A model generated the notes under the pieces. It did not search any database. It saw only the letters and a list, made by a program, of their open reading frames with translations, and was not told the origin of the DNA. The position numbers and the translations under genes are program-made. A DNA stretch of 64,000 nt from Comamonadaceae bacterium 2FH (GTDB lineage: Bacteria > Pseudomonadota > Gammaproteobacteria > Burkholderiales > Burkholderiaceae_C): the NCBI GenBank assembly GCA_005503335.1, contig SCMQ01000030.1, forward strand, positions 1 to 64,000, given 5' to 3'. Of the stretch, positions 1-8,016 are shown in pieces; the first letter of the stretch is position 1, and every line of letters starts with the position of its first letter.

Positions 1-108
1 TCGCTGGTGTCCATCCACCAGCACCTCCAGTGTTCCGCTTGAACCGCCGTATGCGGAACCGCACGTACGGTGGTGTGAGAGGGCTGAGGGGGTAACCCCT
101 CACCCTAC
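1..108 (+). mobile_element. Group II intron, 3' end (domains V and VI), cut by the window edge
   Basis: Positions 43-76 fold as a domain V hairpin (CCGTATGCGG, turn, CCGCACGTACGG) with the conserved CCGTATG and ACGTACGG strands. It is followed by a domain VI hairpin: AGGG-C-TGAGGGG at 80-91, loop GTAA, CCCCTCA-CCCT at 96-106. Group II introns end in A-Y, which fits AC at 107-108. The CGC just before CGTATG suggests the bacterial class C (IIC) catalytic triad rather than AGC. The reverse transcriptase ORF, if any, lies left of the window. The intron sits just past the 3' end of dnaE2 (minus strand). The 3' boundary is inferred to within a few bases. Confidence 0.8.
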
Positions 109-140
109 TCAATCCCTTTTGCCTGCCCTTCCCGCCGTGC

Positions 141-3100
141 TCAATGAAAATCCCGGCTGTGCAAGCCGATCTGGGCCAGCCGCCCCAGCAGCGGTGTGAG
201 GTCGCTCAGGCGCTCGGCCAGCAGGTGGCGCACGCCGCTGGCGTCGCTCTGCCACAGCCCGCGCACGGCCAGCAGGCGCGCATGCAAGAGCACCTCGCGC
301 TGGCGCTCCTGCACCCGGGGCCAGACGATCACGTTGAGCGGGCCGGTCTCGTCCTCCAGCGTGACGAAGACCGTGCCCTTGGCGGTCTGCGGCCGCTGGC
401 GCACGGTGACCAGGCCGCAGGCCGAGGCACGCCGGCCATGGGGCAGGTCCTGCAGCTGCCCGGCGCTGAGCAGCCCCATGCGCGACAGGCGCGGGCGCAG
501 CAGGGCCAGCGGGTGGCGGCGCAGCGTCAGCTGCATGGCGGCGTAGTCGAACAGGATCTCCTCGCCCTCGGGCGCGGCCTGCAGGGCCAGCGGCGCCTCC
601 TGCACCGGCGCCTCGCGCAGCAGGGCCGGCGCGCGCCGCAGCGCGGCGGCGTCCCAGACCTGCTGGCGCCGGTGACCCGATAGCGAGTGCAGCGCATCGG
701 CCGCGGCCAGGGCCTTGAGCGCCTGGCTGCCGAGGCCGGCGCGCAGCGCCAGGTCTTCGGTGTCCGCGAACGCGGCCTGGGCCCGCGCCTGCGCGATCCG
801 CCTTGCGTCGGCCTCGGCCAGGCCGCCGACCAGGCGCAGGCCCAGGCGCACGGCGGGCCGCGCCGCACTGCGCACCTCACTGACGGCCGCCCCTTCCGCC
901 AGCGTGCAGTCCCAGTCGCTGTGCGAAACGTCGGCCGGCAGCACCGTGACGCCATGGCGCCGCGCGTCCTGGATCAGCTGCGCGGGCGGGTAGAAACCCA
1001 TGGGCTGCGAGTCGAGCAGGGCCGCGAGGAAGCACTCGGGCTCGTGGCACTTGAGCCAGCTGCTGGCATAGGCCAGCAGGGCGAAGCTGTAGGCATGGCT
1101 TTCGGGAAAGCCGTATTCGCCGAAGCCCAGGATCTGCTGGAAGATGGCCTCGGCGAACTCGCGGCGGTAGCCGTTCTTGAGCATGCCGTCGATCAGGGGG
1201 CCGCGGAACTTGTCCACCCCGCCCTTGCGCTTCCAGGCCGCCATGGCGCGGCGCAGGGCGTCGGCCTCCGAGGCCGTGAAGCCGGCCGCGAGCATGGAGA
1301 TCTGCATCACCTGCTCCTGGAAGATGGGCACGCCCAGGGTGCGCGCCAGCGCCGGCTCGAGGGCGGGCTTTTCGTAGACGATGGGCCGGCCTTGGCGCAC
1401 GCGCTCGCGCGCCTTGAGGTAGGGGTGGACCATGCCGCCCTGGATGGGTCCGGGCCGCACGATGGCGACCTCGACCACCAGGTCGTAGAAGCGGCGCGGC
1501 CTGAGGCGCGGCAGCATGGACATCTGGGCCCGGCTCTCGATCTGGAACACGCCCACGGTGTCGGCGCGGCAGATCATCTCGTAGGTCCGAGGGTCGCCCT
1601 GCGGAATGTCGTGCAGGCCCCAGGCGCCGCCGCGCAGGGCGTTGCGCAGGTCCAGGCAGCGCCGCAGGGCGCTGAGCATGCCCAGGGCCAGCACGTCGAC
1701 CTTCATCAGGCCCAGCGCCTCGAGGTCGTCCTTGTCCCACTGGATGACCGAACGCTCCTTCATGCTCGCGTTCTCCACCGGCACCAGGCGGGTGAGCCGG
1801 GTCTGGGTCAGCACGAAGCCGCCCACATGCTGGCTCAGGTGGCGCGGAAAGCCGATCAGCTCGCACGCCAGTTCCAGCCACAGCCGGGCCCGGTGATCCT
1901 CGAGCGCCACGCCGGCCTGCTGGGCCAGCGCGTGCAGGCGGTGTGCGCCCAGGTCCTCGTCGAACCAGGCATGGTCCTTGGCGAAGGCATCGACCAGCGC
2001 CTCGGCCACGCCCAGCGCCTTGCCCACGTCGCGGATCGCGCTGCGCGTGCGGTAGCCGATGACCACGGCGGCGATGGCGGCGCGCTCGCGGCCGTACTTG
2101 CCGTAGATGTACTGGATGACCTCCTCGCGCCGCTCGTGCTCGAAGTCGACGTCGATGTCGGGCGGCTCGTTCCTGCGCTCCTTGCTGATGAAGCGCTCGA
2201 GCAGCGGCTCGGAGTCCATGGGGTCCATGGCGGTGATGCCCAGGCAATAGCAGACCACCGAGTTGGCCGCCGAGCCGCGGCCCTGGCAGAGGATGCGCCG
2301 GCTGCGCGCGAAGCGCACGATGTCGTGCACCGTGAGGAAGAACATCTCGTAGCGGCATTCGGCGATCAGCGCCAGCTCTTTCTCGAGCAGCGCCTGCACC
2401 TTGTCGGGCACGCCTTCGGGGTAGCGCTCGCGCGCCCCGGCCAGCGTCAGCTGGCGCAGGCCCTGGGCGGGCGTGAGGCCCGGTGGCACGGTCTCGAGCG
2501 GGTAGTCGTAGCGGATCTGCGAGAGATCGAACTCGCAGCGCCGCACCACCTCCAGCGTGCGGGCCAGCAGCTCGGGCGGGTAGGCCTGGGCCAGGCGCCG
2601 GCGCGAGCGCAGATGCCGCTCGGCGCTGGCCTGCAGCGCCTGGCCGCAGTCCTGGACCGGCCGGCCCAGGCGCACGGCCGTGATCACATCCTGCAGCGGC
2701 TTGCGCGAGCGCTGATGCATGTGCACGCCGCCGGCCGCGACCAGGGACACGCCGGCCAGCCGGCCCGCCTGGCGCAGCGCGGCCAGCCACAGCTCGTCGC
2801 CCTGGCGGTGCAGCAGCTCGACGGCGAGCCAGAGCGAATCGCCCCAGAGGGCCCTGGCCCAGCGCAGCCGCCGCAGCAGCGCCTGCAGCTCAGGCACCTC
2901 GCCGTCCGCGTGCCGGGGGACCAAGAGGACCTCGCAGCCCGCGAGCAGGCTGAAATCGCTGTGCTCCCAGCCCACGCGGTACTCGCCCTTGGGCGCCGTC
3001 CTGCGCGCGGCAGTGATGAACTCGCACAGACCGCCCCAGCCCCGCAGGTCGCGCGCGATCACGACCAGGCAGGCCTCGCCGAGGTCGAACATGCTGCCGT

Positions 3101-3311
3101 ACAGCAGCCGAAAAGGCCGCGGCAGATCCTTGAGCGCCGACCAGGCCCGCACCGCGCCGGCCACCGAGCATTCGTCGGTCAGGGCCAGGGCGGTGTAGCC
3201 GAGCTCGCAGGCGCGCGCCACCAGCTCCCGCGGATGCGAGGCGCCGCGCTGGAAGCTGAAGTTGCTCAGGCAGTACAGCTCGGCATAGCGGGGCAGCGCG
3301 TCCTCAGCCAT
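141..3311 (-). CDS. dnaE2: Error-prone DNA polymerase III alpha subunit DnaE2 (ImuC)
   Basis: This is the translesion polymerase of the SOS mutagenesis cassette, working with ImuA and ImuB at stalled forks. The 1056-residue product has an N-terminal PHP domain (YAELYCLSNFSF near the start), the C-family polymerase core with the acidic PPDIDVDF motif, helix-hairpin-helix repeats and a C-terminal OB fold (GTVFVTLEDETG). Length is normal for DnaE2 and shorter than replicative DnaE. The start MAEDALPRY at 3311 overlaps the end of imuB by 8 bases, which indicates translational coupling. The open frame extends far upstream, but that part is only a shadow of imuB. Expression is expected from the LexA-controlled imuA promoter. 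Confidence 0.95.
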   Translation of the reverse strand: MAEDALPRYAELYCLSNFSFQRGASHPRELVARACELGYTALALTDECSVAGAVRAWSALKDLPRPFRLLYGSMFDLGEACLVVIARDLRGWGGLCEFITAARRTAPKGEYRVGWEHSDFSLLAGCEVLLVPRHADGEVPELQALLRRLRWARALWGDSLWLAVELLHRQGDELWLAALRQAGRLAGVSLVAAGGVHMHQRSRKPLQDVITAVRLGRPVQDCGQALQASAERHLRSRRRLAQAYPPELLARTLEVVRRCEFDLSQIRYDYPLETVPPGLTPAQGLRQLTLAGARERYPEGVPDKVQALLEKELALIAECRYEMFFLTVHDIVRFARSRRILCQGRGSAANSVVCYCLGITAMDPMDSEPLLERFISKERRNEPPDIDVDFEHERREEVIQYIYGKYGRERAAIAAVVIGYRTRSAIRDVGKALGVAEALVDAFAKDHAWFDEDLGAHRLHALAQQAGVALEDHRARLWLELACELIGFPRHLSQHVGGFVLTQTRLTRLVPVENASMKERSVIQWDKDDLEALGLMKVDVLALGMLSALRRCLDLRNALRGGAWGLHDIPQGDPRTYEMICRADTVGVFQIESRAQMSMLPRLRPRRFYDLVVEVAIVRPGPIQGGMVHPYLKARERVRQGRPIVYEKPALEPALARTLGVPIFQEQVMQISMLAAGFTASEADALRRAMAAWKRKGGVDKFRGPLIDGMLKNGYRREFAEAIFQQILGFGEYGFPESHAYSFALLAYASSWLKCHEPECFLAALLDSQPMGFYPPAQLIQDARRHGVTVLPADVSHSDWDCTLAEGAAVSEVRSAARPAVRLGLRLVGGLAEADARRIAQARAQAAFADTEDLALRAGLGSQALKALAAADALHSLSGHRRQQVWDAAALRRAPALLREAPVQEAPLALQAAPEGEEILFDYAAMQLTLRRHPLALLRPRLSRMGLLSAGQLQDLPHGRRASACGLVTVRQRPQTAKGTVFVTLEDETGPLNVIVWPRVQERQREVLLHARLLAVRGLWQSDASGVRHLLAERLSDLTPLLGRLAQIGLHSRDFH

Positions 3312-4593
3312 AGAGCCCCTGCAGGTACCAGCGGACCTGTGGGACCTCCCGTGCCTGGGCCAGCGGCCGCTCGCGGTAGATCCAGACCAGGCCGGCGGCT
3401 TCGCTGCGGGCCAGGAAATAGTCGCGCAGCGCCGGCCCGCCCTCCTCCCACCAGGCGGTTTCCACGCGGTGGGGGCGCGCGAGCCGCAGCAGGGGATGGC
3501 CGCCGTGCTGCGGCACGCCGTCGCGCAGCGCCAGCGGCAGGGGCCGGGGCAGCAGCCAGGGCGGGTAGAGCGCGTCGGCGGCCAGCGGCACGGGCGTGCC
3601 GCCCGGCTTGGGGCCTGGCTGCTGCGCCGGCACCCAGCACTGCATGCGCTCGGGCCGGTGGTCGGACCGGGCCAGCGGCAGCACCACCTGGTGCGCGCCC
3701 AGCCGCGCGCTGAGCCGCTCCACCAGCTGGTGCAGGGGCTCGCCCTGGAAGCGGTCCTCGGGCAGCAGGCTGGCGCTGGCGCCGGCCCAGGGCGCGGTCT
3801 CGAGCGAGCGCAGGCGCAGCTGGTTGGCCGGGGCCGAGAGGGTGGCGCGCGCCAGGTGCTCGCCCAGCAGGCGGCGCAGGTGCGCAAGGTCCTGCGTGGG
3901 CCGGGCCGTGCGCAGGGCCAGCCGCTCGTGCGGGGGCAGGTCCGCACCGTCCAGGCGCCTCAGGTCCAGCGTCCATTCGAGCTCGAGCGCGAGCACGCCG
4001 CGCTGGCGTGCCTGCAGCCAGGCCTGCAGCTGCGCCAGCAGGCGCTGGGCGGCCCACATCAGCTCGGGCGCGCTGGCCGCCAGCGCGGGCAGCTCGAGCC
4101 CGGCGTCGAAATGCTCGGGCAGGGTGAGCCAGGCATGGGTCTCGGGCCGCTCGCCGTAGGCGGCGTCGAGCGCCTCGAGCAGCGCGGCGCCGAAGCGCCT
4201 GGCCACGCCGCCGCGCGGCAAGGCGCGCAGCTGCCCCCAGCGGCGGCAGCCGGCGCGGGCCAGCGTGTCCAGGTGCGGCAGGGCCGCGCTCAGCGTGTCC
4301 AGCGGCAGCAGGTCGGGCTGGGGCGGCGCGACCTCGCCGCGGCGCAGCAGCCGCAGCCGGGCCAGGGCCAGCCGCGAAGTGGCGCCCTGCGCATGCTCGG
4401 GGCGGGCCTCGAAGGGATGGGCCTCGAGCAGTTCGCGCAGCAGCCGCCGGCGGCCGCCCCACAGCCGCTCGGAGGCCGAGACCTCGAGCAGCAGGGCCTC
4501 GTCCAGCCAGGCCACGCGCGGCGTGAAGCGCAGGGCCCACCAGCCCCAGGCGCTGCGCTCAGGCTCGGGCGGCGACAGGGCGACCCAGTCCAT
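3304..4593 (-). CDS. imuB: ImuB, Y-family polymerase-like clamp-binding adaptor
   Basis: A 429-residue DinB/UmuC-like protein that, in characterised cassettes, lacks polymerase activity and links DnaE2 to the beta clamp. The N-terminus MDWVALSPPEPE leads into the typical betaproteobacterial ImuB segment (WALRFTPRVAWLDEALLLEVSASERLWGGR), followed by helix-hairpin-helix and little-finger-like regions and a C-terminal tail of the ImuB-C type (WIYRERPLAQAREVPQVRWY). The start at 4593 is inside the last 35 bases of imuA and the stop overlaps dnaE2, so the three genes are tightly coupled. I did not test the catalytic acidic positions against an alignment. Identity is secure from order and motifs. 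Confidence 0.9.
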   Translation of the reverse strand: MDWVALSPPEPERSAWGWWALRFTPRVAWLDEALLLEVSASERLWGGRRRLLRELLEAHPFEARPEHAQGATSRLALARLRLLRRGEVAPPQPDLLPLDTLSAALPHLDTLARAGCRRWGQLRALPRGGVARRFGAALLEALDAAYGERPETHAWLTLPEHFDAGLELPALAASAPELMWAAQRLLAQLQAWLQARQRGVLALELEWTLDLRRLDGADLPPHERLALRTARPTQDLAHLRRLLGEHLARATLSAPANQLRLRSLETAPWAGASASLLPEDRFQGEPLHQLVERLSARLGAHQVVLPLARSDHRPERMQCWVPAQQPGPKPGGTPVPLAADALYPPWLLPRPLPLALRDGVPQHGGHPLLRLARPHRVETAWWEEGGPALRDYFLARSEAAGLVWIYRERPLAQAREVPQVRWYLQGLYG

Positions 4594-5293
4594 GGCCGGC
4601 CTCCTCCCCCGCGGCTTCGCGCAGGCGCCAGGCGGCCAGCAGCGCCGCCACGCGCGGCGCCTGGGCCGGCAGCCGCACCGGCGCCTCGAGCGGCGGACCG
4701 CGCCGCTTGAGGATGTGCACCTCGAGGCTGTCCCAGCCCTCGAGCCACAGGCGCAGCGGCGCCGGCGAGGCCTCGTGCCGCGCCTGGGCGCCGCGCAGCA
4801 CGAACAGCAGCCGGCCCTGCTGCTGCGCGGCCAGCTGCAGGCGCCGCAGCTCGGCGCTGCGGGCCTGGGGCAGCCAGGCCAGCACAGCCGACACCTCGGC
4901 GCAGCGCAGGGCCTGCTCGGCCGCCCAGAGCCGGGCCGCGGGCGGCTCGCTGCGCACCCAGAGCAGGCGCTCGCCCGGCAGGCCCTGGGCGCGCAGGCTG
5001 GGGCCGAAGGGCTCGCAGGGCGGGCCGACCAGCACCGCCGGGCCGGCCTGCTCGCGCAGCTGCCGCGCCAGCCCCGGCAGCAGCAGCTGCCAGACAGGGG
5101 CCTGGGGCTGCGGCTGCAGCAGCTCGACCATGGCGCCCAGCGGCCAGCCGCCGCCGGGCAGCTGGGCGTCGAGCGCGGCATGGCCGCTGGGCAGGACGGC
5201 GCCCCCGGCCCCGGCCAGCGCCTCGCCGCGCCAGACATGGGGCAGCACCACGGGGGGCTGCGCCTGGCGCAAGCGCGGGGACATGGCGGGCAT
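4559..5293 (-). CDS. imuA: ImuA, RecA-like protein of the mutagenesis cassette
   Basis: First gene of the SOS cassette, 244 residues. ImuA resembles the RecA N-terminal fold and supports translesion synthesis by ImuB and DnaE2. The ImuA signature LDAQLPGGGWPLGAMVELL is visible near residues 40-58, followed by the hydrophobic core (LLLPGLARQLRE, AVLVGPP) and the arginine-rich C-terminus. The start at 5293 has GGAG about eight bases upstream; a second in-frame ATG at 5284 is possible. A LexA-like box lies 17 bases before the start. Confidence 0.9.
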   Translation of the reverse strand: MPAMSPRLRQAQPPVVLPHVWRGEALAGAGGAVLPSGHAALDAQLPGGGWPLGAMVELLQPQPQAPVWQLLLPGLARQLREQAGPAVLVGPPCEPFGPSLRAQGLPGERLLWVRSEPPAARLWAAEQALRCAEVSAVLAWLPQARSAELRRLQLAAQQQGRLLFVLRGAQARHEASPAPLRLWLEGWDSLEVHILKRRGPPLEAPVRLPAQAPRVAALLAAWRLREAAGEEAGHGLGRPVAARA

Positions 5294-5309
5294 GGGGCAC
5301 TCCGAACAA

Positions 5310-5325
5310 CTGTTTATTTATCCAG
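5310..5325. promoter_or_regulatory. LexA (SOS) box before imuA
   Basis: The sequence CTGTTTATTTATCCAG matches the proteobacterial LexA consensus CTGT-N8-ACAG with a single mismatch (CCAG for ACAG) and an AT-rich centre. It ends 17 bases upstream of the imuA start, where a repressor would block the promoter or early transcription. It explains damage-inducible control of the whole imuA-imuB-dnaE2 unit. No lexA gene is in the window. Confidence 0.8.
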
Positions 5326-5373
5326 TCATTCTAGAGCTTTCCCTCCTTTTGGAAAGCCCGGCGCCGAGACTTT

Positions 5374-6141
5374 TCAGCCGGCGCCGCGCTCCAGCGTCAG
5401 GCTGTAGCTGAAGCGGTCGGCGCGGTAGGCGCTTTTCTCCAGGTGCACGGCATCGCCCGCGCGGCTGTAGACCGTGCGCTCCATGAGCACCAGAGCGGCC
5501 CCGGGCGCCACGCCCAGGCGCGCGTGGCGCTCGGCGTCGGCATTGGTCGCGCCCAGGGTCACGTCGGCCTTGCCGACGGCCACGCCGAGGTCATGCTCGT
5601 AGATGTCGAGCACGTCGCGGTGCGCGAGATCGGCCTTGGAGAGGCGGTCGCCGTAGGCGCGCGGCATCCAGGAGCGGCTCAGCACCAGGGGCTCGCGGTT
5701 CAGGTAGCGCAGGGTCTGCAGCTCGGTCACCAGTTCGCCCGGCGCGAGCTGGAAGGCGCGCGCGACCTCTTGCGGTGCAGGCACATGGCCGAGCGAGAGG
5801 ATCTGCGTGTGGATGGTGCGCCCCGCACCACCGAGGGACTCGGCCAGGCCACGCAGCCGGGTCAGGTCCAGGGCCACGGCGGGCTGGGCGACGAAGCTGC
5901 CCTTGCCGTGCGCCTTGACCAGCAGGCCCTCCTTCTGCAGGTCGTTCAACGCCTGACGCACCGTGATGCGGCTGACGCCATGGGCCTGGGTCAGCTCGCT
6001 CTCCGAGGGCAGGCGCTCGCCGGGCCGCAACCGCCCCTCCAGGATCTGGGCCTTGAGCCGCTCGCGCAGCACGGCGTAGAGCGGCAAGACCCCCGGCGCC
6101 TCGGCGGGCGGCGTTTCGGACGGTTTCCTCGTTTTTGGCAT
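5374..6141 (-). CDS. GntR-family transcriptional regulator, HutC type (wHTH + UTRA)
   Basis: A 255-residue repressor-type protein. Residues 20-90 form the winged helix-turn-helix (LPSESELTQAHGVSRITVRQALNDLQKEGLL, then AHGKGSFVAQP); the rest is a UTRA effector domain (LVLSRSWMPRAYGDRL, VHLEKSAYRADRFSYSLTLER). It is divergent from the Bug/TauE/amidohydrolase genes, with a perfect 16-base palindrome between them, so it very probably controls that operon and itself. The ligand is presumably the transported compound or a breakdown product; the sequence does not identify it. Confidence 0.9.
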   Translation of the reverse strand: MPKTRKPSETPPAEAPGVLPLYAVLRERLKAQILEGRLRPGERLPSESELTQAHGVSRITVRQALNDLQKEGLLVKAHGKGSFVAQPAVALDLTRLRGLAESLGGAGRTIHTQILSLGHVPAPQEVARAFQLAPGELVTELQTLRYLNREPLVLSRSWMPRAYGDRLSKADLAHRDVLDIYEHDLGVAVGKADVTLGATNADAERHARLGVAPGAALVLMERTVYSRAGDAVHLEKSAYRADRFSYSLTLERGAG

Positions 6142-6162
6142 GAAACTCGCTTGTTTGATTTA

Positions 6163-6178
6163 ACTTGTTATAACAAGT
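6163..6178. promoter_or_regulatory. Perfect palindromic operator, HutC/GntR type
   Basis: ACTTGTTATAACAAGT is a perfect 16-base palindrome in the 103-base gap between the divergent GntR regulator and the Bug gene. HutC-type regulators are known to bind CTTGTATATACAAG-like palindromes, which this closely resembles. The TATAAC core is present on both strands, so bound protein would cover -10-like sequence in both directions. The assignment to the adjacent regulator is inference. Confidence 0.75.
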
Positions 6179-6244
6179 AGACTGTACCGTGACGACGAAA
6201 GTCGCGCGGTGTTTGTTACCTCACCCATCGCCAAGGAGCGAAGC

Positions 6245-7231
6245 ATGTTCAAACCCTTTTCGCTGATCCTCTCCCTGCTGGCCGCAGTCGCCCTCTCGGG
6301 GGCCGGCGCCAGTATCGCGCAAGGCGCCTACCCCAGCGGCCCGGTCACGGTGATCGTGCCCTTCGCCCCCGGCGGCAGCGTGGACGTGGCGGCACGCATC
6401 GTCACCCAGCGGCTGGCCGAGCGCCTCAAGCAACCGGTGGTGGTGGAGAACGTGCCGGGCGCGGCCGGCACCATAGGCACGCAGCGCGCGATCCGCGCCA
6501 AGCCCGATGGCCAGACCCTGCTGTTCGCCGTGGCCAGCCCGATCACCGTGGCGCCGCAGGTCACGCCCGGCACGGTCAAGTACGACGCGCTCAAGGAACT
6601 CGTGCCGATCGCGCCGGTCGGCGTCGCCCCCTTCGTGCTGATCGGCAGCCCGGCGCTCGCGGCCAACACCACCAGCGAGCTGGTCAAGCTGGCGCGCAGC
6701 CAGCCCGGCAAGCTCAACTACGGCACCGACGGCGTGGGCACCTCCATGCACGTGAGCATGGAGCTGGTCAAGCAGAGCGCCGGCATCGACGTGACCCACG
6801 TGCCCTACAAGGCCGGTCCCCAGGTGCTGACCGAGCTGGCCGGCAAGCAGATCGACCTGGCCGTGCTGCCGGTCTCGCTGGCCCAGGCCTTCGTCAAGGA
6901 CGGGCGCGTCAAGGCCTACGGCGTGACCTCCAAGGCCCGCTGGCCCTCGCTGCCCGGCGTGCCCAGCCTGTCCGAGTCGGCCGAGTTCAAGGACATGGAC
7001 ATCGAGTCCTGGTTCGGCCTGCTGGCACCCGCGTCGCTGGACCCGGCCATCCGCGACCGCCTGGCGCGCGAGATCGCCGCGATCACGGCCGAGCCCGAGG
7101 TCATCAAGAAGATGGACGACGCCGGCCTCAAGCCGTTGCAGATGGGCCCGGCCCAGTTCGCCGCCTACCTGGCGCGCGAGAAACAGGTGTTCGGCCGCGT
7201 GATCGCGTCGGCCGGCATCAAGGTCGAGTGA
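6245..7231 (+). CDS. Bug-family tripartite tricarboxylate transporter substrate-binding protein
   Basis: A 328-residue periplasmic binding protein. It has a signal peptide (MFKPFSLILSLLAAVALSGAGASIAQG), the mature start YPSGPVTVIVPFAPGGSVDVAAR and the Bug hallmarks VVVENVPGAAG and THVPYKAGPQVLTELAGKQID. The start at 6245 has AGGAG nearby and puts the signal peptide at the N-terminus; an earlier in-frame ATG at 6209 has no such support. Bug proteins usually deliver organic acids to TctAB-type permeases, but none is encoded here. A TauE-type permease follows 25 bases downstream. The ligand is unknown. Confidence 0.92.
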   Translation: MFKPFSLILSLLAAVALSGAGASIAQGAYPSGPVTVIVPFAPGGSVDVAARIVTQRLAERLKQPVVVENVPGAAGTIGTQRAIRAKPDGQTLLFAVASPITVAPQVTPGTVKYDALKELVPIAPVGVAPFVLIGSPALAANTTSELVKLARSQPGKLNYGTDGVGTSMHVSMELVKQSAGIDVTHVPYKAGPQVLTELAGKQIDLAVLPVSLAQAFVKDGRVKAYGVTSKARWPSLPGVPSLSESAEFKDMDIESWFGLLAPASLDPAIRDRLAREIAAITAEPEVIKKMDDAGLKPLQMGPAQFAAYLAREKQVFGRVIASAGIKVE

Positions 7232-7256
7232 AGCGCCGGCCCGGGGTCCGCAGACC

Positions 7257-8003
7257 ATGAGCAGCCTGGCAATCCTGCTGGTGGCGCTGGCGGGCCTGGC
7301 CCTGGGCGCGACCAGCATAGGCGGCATCGTGGTCGTGCCGGCGCTGACCGTGGCCGACCAGGTCCCGGTGCCCGAAGCCATCGCGGCGGCCAACCTGGGC
7401 TTTCTGCTGCCGGCCGTCGCCGCCTTCGTCGCCTGCCGCACCAGCCCGGACATGGCGCGGCTGCGCCTGGCCCCGCTGGGCCTGGGCGCGATCGCCGGCG
7501 CCGGCCTGGGCGCGCTCACGCTGGACGCCCTGCCGACCACCGCCGTGCGCCTGGTGGTGGCGGCGCTGGCCGTGCTGTCGGGCCTGCTGGCGCTGCTGCG
7601 GCCCCATGCCGCCGCCAGCGCCGAGGCGGCCCGGCGGCTCGAGCGGCCCGCGGTCCAACTCGCGCTGGGCCTGGCCGTGGGCTGCGGCTCGGCCTGGTCG
7701 GGCACGGGCGGGCCGGTGCTGCTGACCCCGCTGCTGCTGGTGCTGCACGCGCCCACGGCGAGCGCGATCGCCATGGCGCAGTACATCCAGCTGCCGATCG
7801 CGGGCGCGGCCACGGCCGCCAACCTGGCCTCGGGCCAGCTGCATTGGCGCCTGGGCCTGCTGGTCGGCGCCGTCCTGACCGCGGGCTGGCTGCTCGGCTG
7901 GCTGGGCGCCAGGCGCCTGCCTCTGGCCGTGGTCCGGCGCCTGCTCGCAGCCAGCCTAATCGGCGTGGGCCTGTGGTACGGCTGGCAAACCCTCAAAGCC
8001 TGA
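7257..8003 (+). CDS. TauE/SafE-family membrane permease
   Basis: A 248-residue integral membrane protein with about eight hydrophobic helices in two halves. The typical TauE/SafE start is AGLALGATSIGGIVVVPAL, repeated in the second half as GLAVGCGSAWSGTGGPVLLTPLLL. The family moves organosulfonates, sulfite and other organic anions, often as an exporter. It lies between a Bug binding protein and an amidohydrolase, all in one direction with short gaps, so a shared catabolic operon under the upstream GntR regulator is likely. Substrate and transport direction cannot be read from the sequence. Confidence 0.88.
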   Translation: MSSLAILLVALAGLALGATSIGGIVVVPALTVADQVPVPEAIAAANLGFLLPAVAAFVACRTSPDMARLRLAPLGLGAIAGAGLGALTLDALPTTAVRLVVAALAVLSGLLALLRPHAAASAEAARRLERPAVQLALGLAVGCGSAWSGTGGPVLLTPLLLVLHAPTASAIAMAQYIQLPIAGAATAANLASGQLHWRLGLLVGAVLTAGWLLGWLGARRLPLAVVRRLLAASLIGVGLWYGWQTLKA

Positions 8004-8016
8004 ACGGAGCGATGAC

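Noticed and set aside
687-3713. 1008-codon plus-strand frame opposite dnaE2
   Set aside because: Composition is dominated by Ala, Arg, Gln, Gly and His and the frame mirrors dnaE2 codons; no family motif is present.
6209-6244. Earlier ATG for the Bug protein
   Set aside because: It would put twelve polar residues before the signal peptide, and the Shine-Dalgarno fits the ATG at 6245.
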